Shown here: piece after piece, positions 20,811 to 26,419 of the stretch
Numbering within the stretch: the first letter of the stretch is position 1
Layout of the letters: every line of letters starts with the position of its first letter
Assembly (NCBI GenBank): GCA_018398765.1
Contig: JAHBMJ010000341.1
Location: forward strand, 1-26,419
Length of the DNA stretch: 26,419 nt
Origin: Chromera velia
Taxonomy: Eukaryota; Sar; Chromeraceae
Reading direction: 5' to 3'
The notes under the pieces: generated by a model
What the model saw: only the letters and a program-made list of their open reading frames with translations
Database searches by the model: none
Told to the model about the DNA's origin: nothing
Made by a program: the position numbers and the translations under genes

Positions 20811-23800
20811 TCGTTGGTTGGTTGGTTGGTTGGTTCCTTCCTTCCTTCCTTCCTTCCTTCCTTCCTCTCTCTCTCTTTCTCCTCTCCCTCCGTTTTCCTT
20901 CTTTCCTTCCCTCCCTCCCTCCCTCCCTCCCCCCTTCCTTCCTTCCTTCCTTACTCTCTCTCTCTTCCCCCCTCCCCCGTCCTTCTTTCTTTTGTAGAGT
21001 CAGCATAGTCGTTCTGTATGTCTTTTTCGCTATCTTTTTTGCACAATTGCAGTCTTGCGGGTCTTTTACCACTTTCTTCTCCTAGCGTGCAACTTTACTG
21101 ATTGATTCTGGTAGTGTTTTTACTTCTGCGGGTGCATGCAGGTCAGCCTTTTGATCTACAAACAGGTGTTGGAGTCTGCCAACAGGAAGCCTTCCAAAAG
21201 GTCTGTCTACTGATGCGCGTTCATGGCACTTAATTCTCTCGTTTCTTGAGAGAGACAGTCTCGTGTTTTCCCTCACTGCCCCCCTAAGACCTCCACAGAT
21301 GGACACAAGCCCACCCCCCATGCTCTGTCTCATCCATCATTCCGATCCCTCTCATTCTACTCGAAGAGGGTTTCGCACCCGTCATCTGTTCTACTCACCC
21401 AGCAAGGGGGGGCATGCGGCCCTTGTGGCACAAGGGATGGATGTATCTATCGATGTTGAGAGACACAGAAGGGGAAGCATGAGGACTGGCGGAGGCTGGT
21501 GACTTTCCTTGTCGCGCATTTTCCCTTGAAAAAAATATTTTGACAGTCTGACGAAAAGGGCGTATTGTGTGTGACATCCCGCATATTCATACACAGCATC
21601 CTTTTCCTCTGTTCGTTTTCTTTCTGTGCTTTGTGTGTGTCCGTTCTGCGTGCAGTAAATTTGCAGGGGACTTCGATGAGGTTCTGTACATAGAGAAGAG
21701 ACTGAAGAAGCTCCAGCAAGGAAGCGACGAACATGCAGCCTTGTCGTCTGTGCTGAGGGCGTCAAGAGAGGATCTCTCCCTCACTGATGTCACATCTTTT
21801 CTAATGGTCGGTCGGTTTGTGTCTGTCTCTCTTGCTGTCCTCAGCAAGCCCCCCCGCTCTTTCTCCTACATATAGTCCCCTCTGTTTCTCGCCTTCCCCC
21901 CTCTTGTTTGAACAGCCGCAGACGTGTGAAGTTGGTGAAGGGAAAGCCCGGGCGACTTCAAAAAGTGCTGACAACAGACACACAGACTGTTCTATTTTCG
22001 GATTGTCTTGCGTTCCTGCATGTGTGCGTGCGTGTGTGGGTAGGTGTGTCTGTGCGTGTATGAAAAAGATAATTGGGTGCGTGCCTGCAGGCTCTCCACG
22101 AGGCGAGCGACTGCAGTCCTGAGTGTTTCCTCCTCTGTCTACTCTATCTGAACAGAATTGCGTCGTTCTCGGAAGTCAGACTGGACGCAAAAAATTGGCG
22201 GTGGGTGGGGAGGAAAACGGAAGCGGCACATGGGGGGGGAGCAGTCACTCTCTGAGGGGTGGGTTCGTTGGATCCACCTAGCTGTTTTCGTACACATACA
22301 TGGGTCTACGTAGTCACTCTCTCTGTGTTCGCACAAGAGCGTCCGTGTGTCCGTTGTGACAGCGCGTATAAGTTAAGTCCTGAGTGCGTCTTTCCATCGT
22401 CTTTCTCATATCCTTCCCGCACTGTGCAGCGCCTCTGCTTTCTTTCTGGCTGATGGGTCGCTGCGTAGATAGTTTTCTCGCCGAGTGAATGCATGCATGA
22501 ATGAAGGATTGAGACTGCTTGTGGATGGATGGATGTGTGCGTGACTGATTGCAGTGCCCTCACCCTGACTGGTCTCGTCGTAGCCCAGAAGGTGTGGGAC
22601 GACAAGCATTTGTCGAATTCAGACTTTTGCTTCATCTACAGAGTCTATCAGTTGGATGATCTCAACAAAATGGAGGCGGCATTCCTGCGCATGCTTCGAT
22701 ATCAGGTCGATCGATCAGTCACAGACAGGAATTGATTATTGCCAAGAACGAAGGAATCCATCTGCAGGACGAATCTTCTTCCTTCCTTCCGCCTTGACTT
22801 TGTTTTTTGACCTGTGTCCGTGTGACAAGTCAATCCATTCATTCACCCCCCAACGACTCAGCACTCCGCAAAAATGGGGGCCCTGCCAACTTGAAAATCT
22901 GAGTTGCCCCTGGAAAAAGATCACTCGTGAGGCAATGAACGTGGAGCTTGGTAGCTGATACAAGGAAGAAAGAAAGAAAGAAAGAACAAACCTTCCGAAT
23001 CAGAGAGAGAGCCTGGTGATCCCATGCAGGCCCTTTGCTTTCTTTATTCGCTTTATAACTCCCTGACAGAGAGAGCAACAACTTCTTTTTTTCTTCTCTC
23101 GCTGTCCTGCAGGTGACGGTGCGTGCTTCCACCTACGCACGGTATTACTTCGAGTTGAGGGCTATGATGTTCAACATTTTTGAGTGCGGAGAACAGGGTG
23201 GAGGGCACCAGGCAGACTACCAAACCTCCGCTGCTGGAAGGGCCGCGGCCCGCAGACGATCACGAAGTCGGGGTGGAGACGCCGGCGTGGCAGCCCCCCT
23301 CCGTTCTGCCGTCAGTCGGGCAAGACAGGAGAGTCTCACTCGGCACGCAGAGAGATCTGTTGCTGCGTCTCATAGATCGGCCCATGCGGCTGCCTCAGCC
23401 GCAGCCTTCGCACAGCCGAACATGCCGTTGCAGGAGCGCTCCGTCTTGTCACAAACGAGACGACCAATCGTCCCTCCACCGCAGGCCAACGTTGCTGCAC
23501 GGGTGGGTGCAGCCGCTGCGACGTCGTCTTCGATTTCTCCGCAAAACCAGCAACAGCAGCGGGAGCAACAGCCACCGCAGACTCACGGTCAGGCAAAGCT
23601 TGCGAGGAACCAATTGCATTCACTTCCTGCAAACGCAGTTTCTCAGAATCCCTTGGAACAAACACAGTCCTCCGCCCCCCAACAACGCCAGCTGCAACAC
23701 CAGTCACAGCATTCTGTTCCTCAGCATTCACAACCCGCAGATCTCTCACACCGCCACGCTCACTTGCCAATCAACCCACAGCCACCTGACACCACCCAAC

Positions 23801-24459
23801 CTGCCCCCCACCCCACCGGAGGTGTGGTTCCTCAACATTCATATCCAAACCACCAGACGCACCAGCAGCATCGACACCCCGAAAGAAGGTCCCAAGCACC
23901 CCCCCTTCTCGCCGACCCTCCTCGACCCCATGGCGGCGCACACTCAACACACCAAAATCAACCGCCGGACAGTTCAGGCTGGTACACCCAGCAACAGTCA
24001 TCTTCCCATGGTGGAGGGCAAAACCACATGACGCAAGGGTTCAACAGGGCCGCAAACTATCAGGGGCACCCGACCCCCCCGTCCCACCCCCCCGGAGCGC
24101 ATCAACAGTTCTCAGGTAGCACGCAGGGCGCACCGCAGCCGCTGTCTCGCACTCATGCACAGGCCCGCCCCATGCAAGCGCCTTCTTCCTCTTCCGCCTG
24201 GATGGACGTGATTGACGAGGGACCACCCGGAGCGGTCTCAAGTCACGGAGGGTGGGGCGAATCGATTGGCAGCTTCTCTGGAGATTACAGCGACCCCCAG
24301 CGTGCTGTTGGTGGAGGGATTTCGGGTGCCCCCTCATGGGTGCATCAGCAGCAGCAGCAGCAACAACAATACCTTCACGAAGCCTCCAACGGTGTTCAGA
24401 CATCCGGGAGACCTACCGGCATGCAGTCTGAATTGTCCGGACACTGGCACGCGCAGTGA
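20255..24459 (+). CDS. cyclin Y-like cyclin with long Gln/His/Pro-rich tail, 6 exons, 634 aa
   Basis: Exons: 20255-20341, 21142-21200, 21656-21806, 22091-22200, 22555-22705, 23113-24459. All introns are GT-AG and phases agree (0,2,0,2,0). Landmarks follow human cyclin Y in order: SSVSQPNVENLIHAVSLLIY (human [20 protein letters not shown]), SPECFLLCLLYLNRI, LDAKNWR, AQKVWDD (residues 146-152), LSNSDFCFIYRVYQLDDLNK, MEAAFLRMLRYQVTV, YARYYFELR (194-202). The start ATG has an in-frame TAG nine bases upstream and gives MGMRVS, a Gly2/Ser6 N-myristoylation pattern as in human cyclin Y. Cyclin Y partners are CDK14/16-type (PFTAIRE/PCTAIRE) kinases. Residues from about 210 on are a low-complexity Gln/His/Pro/Ser tail with an eight-Gln run (24346-24369), absent from animal cyclin Y. 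Tail homology is unknown. Confidence 0.92.
20758..20958. repeat. serial tetranucleotide tracts in cyclin intron 1
   Basis: A (TTTC)n run of about 13 units is followed by (GGTT)n of five, (CCTT)n, a CT/CTTT stretch, (CCCT)n and again (CCTT)n. The whole block is pyrimidine on the coding strand except for the short GGTT part. It lies in the 800-bp intron 20342-21141. Confidence 0.95.
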
Positions 24460-24685
24460 CAGTGCAGAACAAAGAGCCGATTGAGCTGTTTATCTGCGAT
24501 GCATGAGGAGCGAGGCTAGAAGTCGCTAGGTGCAGAGCTGCCAGCCTAGCTACTCTGAAAGACTGCACAATAGAGCTAGTAGGAAACCTAGGAGTAGAGA
24601 CTGCATAGTTTGTTTAGAGCTTGAGCATTGATTAAGAAATTTCAGAGAAAAGATGCTGAAATCACGTTTCATTGTTTTAAGTTGT
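24460..24685. other. cyclin 3' flank
   Basis: Sequence after the cyclin TGA becomes AT-richer, with no further open frame on the + strand. It presumably holds the 3' UTR. No polyadenylation signal is identified with confidence. Confidence 0.4.
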
Positions 24686-24724
24686 CTAGTAAGTTGTAAA
24701 TTGAAATTCGTTCCCTCGTTCGTT
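24686..24724. repeat. 39-nt direct repeat, left copy
   Basis: Matches 25877-25915 at 38 of 39 positions in the same orientation (core attgaaattcgttccctcg). The two copies are 1191 bp apart and bracket the interrupted ORF and the palindrome. A (GATGAT)n run follows at 24727-24745. Confidence 0.9.
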
Positions 24725-24874
24725 TCTGATGATGATGATGATGATTGAGGGTTAAATCCTAGATTTAGCGACGCCAAATCCCAAGCCACTAGCAAGGCTT
24801 TGAGGACAACCCAGAGCACACATTCATGGGGGGAGGGGATGGGGAAGCCTGCATGCCAATCGGATCGATTCGCC

Positions 24875-25867
24875 TCAACTTGCCTTATCGATAGAATGGA
24901 CCTTCTTGAGATAGTCGGCTATAGCTTTGGAACCGCTTCTAGGCAGAATTATGCATAACAGTAACACCATATCCTTCATTTTTTTCTCATTATTAGAAGT
25001 GCCCCTCTCGGTTGCACCTGCAACGCGTTGTGCGATCTGTATTCTTATGTCAATGGGGGCTTTCTGCTTCGTAATTTCGTACAGTTCTTTCTGCCTGTTC
25101 CGTTCCCTTTCTGTGTCCTTACATTCCGTCAGAACATGAACCTCATGTTTGATCACACGCGAGGGGGATAAACATTTATCGCACAGCCGTTCCGGTTGGG
25201 TTCTATTTATATCCCCCCCTGTGAGTGTAATTAGCCACTTATAGAGAGGAGGCGGGCGTGCATTGGTCGGCCCGACTTGGCCGGTCCCGTGCTGCTGCGT
25301 TGCCTATCGGTGCGGCAGGGCTTAAGACATTACGGAGACGGAGAAAATGCATGCATCAATCCATGTTGTGAAGTTGCTTAGTGAAATACTCAGGGTGATT
25401 CGATGGAACAACTCTCGATCGATGAGAGCAGAAGCCGGACAAACATCTTACATTATTATTCCTGTATAGAGAACCGTGTTTGTCACTTACATGGTTCTCT
25501 ATACAAGAATAATAATGCAAGATGTTTGTCCGGCTTCTGCTCTCATCGATCGAGAGTTGTTCCATCGAATCACCCTGAGTATTTTACTAAGCAACTTCAC
25601 AACATGGATTGATGCATGCATTTTCTCCGTCTCCGTAATGTCTTAAGCCCTGCCGCACCGATAGGCAACGCAGCAGTACGGGACCGGCCAAGTCGGGCCG
25701 ACCAATGCACGCCCGCCTCCTCTCTATAAGTGGCTGATTACAATGAGAGCCCTGAAAAGCATACGAAAGCCTGCGGAGGACTGCAACAGACTCTTTGGCA
25801 GAGGTTCAACACTGCACTCTATCATTTTACTTCTCGGATGCCATTTCCTTTCATTCAGAAGGTGCAT
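24875..25867 (-). pseudogene. small ORF with retroelement-like Cys/His motif, interrupted by a palindromic insertion
   Basis: Reading on the minus strand from ATG at 25867 (in-frame TAG shortly upstream), the frame runs MHLLNERKWHPRSK...RMLFRAL up to 25744, where the palindromic element begins. It resumes at 25221 with TGGDINRTQPERLCDKC and HEVHVLTEC and ends at TGA 24877-24875. Leaving out the element and one TGAG copy gives 471 nt, 157 codons including stop, with no frameshift. C-x2-C...H-x2-H-x4-C followed by Arg/Glu-rich sequence resembles the C-terminal zinc motif after reverse transcriptase in many non-LTR elements (CxxC...EDExHFLxEC). No RT core is present, so it is either a terminal fragment or an unrelated small gene. 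The copy is disrupted as it stands. Confidence 0.5.
25226..25743. mobile_element. 518-bp near-perfect palindrome (fold-back/MITE-like) with 4-bp target duplication
   Basis: Arms 25226-25475 and 25493-25742 are inverted copies of 250 bp with five mismatches and no indels, around a 17-nt spacer. The outer ends read tgtaattagcc and ggctgattaca(a). TGAG flanks both sides (25222-25225 and 25744-25747). The element carries no coding capacity; the two mirror-image 69-aa frames inside it are the same arm read twice. The family is unknown; the ends do not match a class I can name. Confidence 0.85.
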
Positions 25868-25876
25868 GGCCAAACG

Positions 25877-25915
25877 CTAGTAAATTGTAAATTGAAATTC
25901 GTTCCCTCGTTCGTT
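25877..25915. repeat. 39-nt direct repeat, right copy
   Basis: Partner of 24686-24724 with one mismatch. It lies 9 bp upstream of the ATG of the interrupted minus-strand ORF and is followed by a further gttcgttccta partial repetition. Confidence 0.9.
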
Positions 25916-26419
25916 CCTAGGTTCGTTCCTAAAGTTTTGTCTAGAGTTTTATGGACCTAAACTAGTTCTTAAATCAGGTTGCGTAAGAATTTGTAAGAGA
26001 GTTTGTAAAATATTGAAATTATAATATACGTATAGATTATAGCATTAAAATTAACTAGAAAATTGGTTGAATCGGATTGATTCATTAAAAAAAATACTAT
26101 ATATACAAAACATATTATCGATATAATATCATATGTTAAAGATGATGCTAATATGTACATGTATGAAATAAATGTGTAAATTAGTCTAAATTACAGTGTA
26201 ATACTGTATCCTAAACTATATAAAAAAACTGCATATATTAATTGCTGAGCTGCCAGTGACCTTCACACTATATAAATTGTGAATTTGCTAATGACTAGGC
26301 TAGTATCGGCTAGTGAAATCCCAGGTGAGATCTAGGGTGAGATCATCATTTTTTGTTTTAAAAAGATTTATACTCAATCAAATTGATACTCATGCTTAAG
26401 TTGCAGGTTAAAGTATTTA
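25916..26419. other. AT-rich tail of the window, no gene
   Basis: Strongly AT-rich to the end. One minus-strand open frame (25969-26160) is Ile/Tyr/Phe-rich as expected from composition and has no recognisable motif. Confidence 0.6.

Noticed and set aside
25356-25612. Two identical 69-aa proteins on opposite strands
   Set aside because: They are the two arms of the palindrome read in mirror image; no independent evidence of coding.

Overview
The window is nuclear DNA of a eukaryote. It has intron-rich genes with GT-AG introns, mostly TGCAG-type acceptors and GTCAGT/GTATGT/GTGAGT donors, many microsatellites, and two scaffold scars (a poly-G start and a 700-bp N gap). The gene content, long repeat-filled introns and low-complexity proteins would fit an alveolate alga of the chromerid type (Chromera-like). 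That placement is an inference from style, not from a marker gene.

Left part (1-8000, + strand): exons of a gene whose 5' end lies outside the window. It encodes a ZZ-type zinc finger split across two exons by an acidic insert, then acidic/lysine-rich segments. Downstream are an AT-rich stretch, a diverged copy of the SDA1 3' end, and a 66-unit, 21-bp tandem array (heptad KYTETRQ) with a 567-bp higher-order duplication. The array is bounded by splice-like sites, so it may be one giant exon of the same gene.

Middle (9364-11330): a small + strand gene of unknown function with at least two exons, then an AT-rich desert.

11557-19718 (- strand): a complete SDA1 homologue (60S ribosomal-subunit maturation/export factor). 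By hand it resolves into 12 exons with consistent phases, giving 851 aa and including a 30-nt microexon. Its 1.8-kb tenth intron is almost entirely a GAA/GCAGAA purine repeat (pyrimidine on the sense strand) running up to the acceptor.

20255-24459 (+ strand): a divergently transcribed cyclin Y-like gene of six exons (634 aa). It has a Gly2 myristoylation-type N terminus and a roughly 425-aa Gln/His/Pro/Ser-rich tail. SDA1 and the cyclin share a 536-bp intergenic region.

Right end (24686-26419): a 1.2-kb segment framed by 39-nt direct repeats. It carries a small - strand ORF with a retroelement-like Cys/His motif. The ORF is interrupted by a 518-bp near-perfect palindrome (250-bp arms, 98% identical). 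Taking out the palindrome and one copy of its 4-bp target duplication restores the reading frame exactly.
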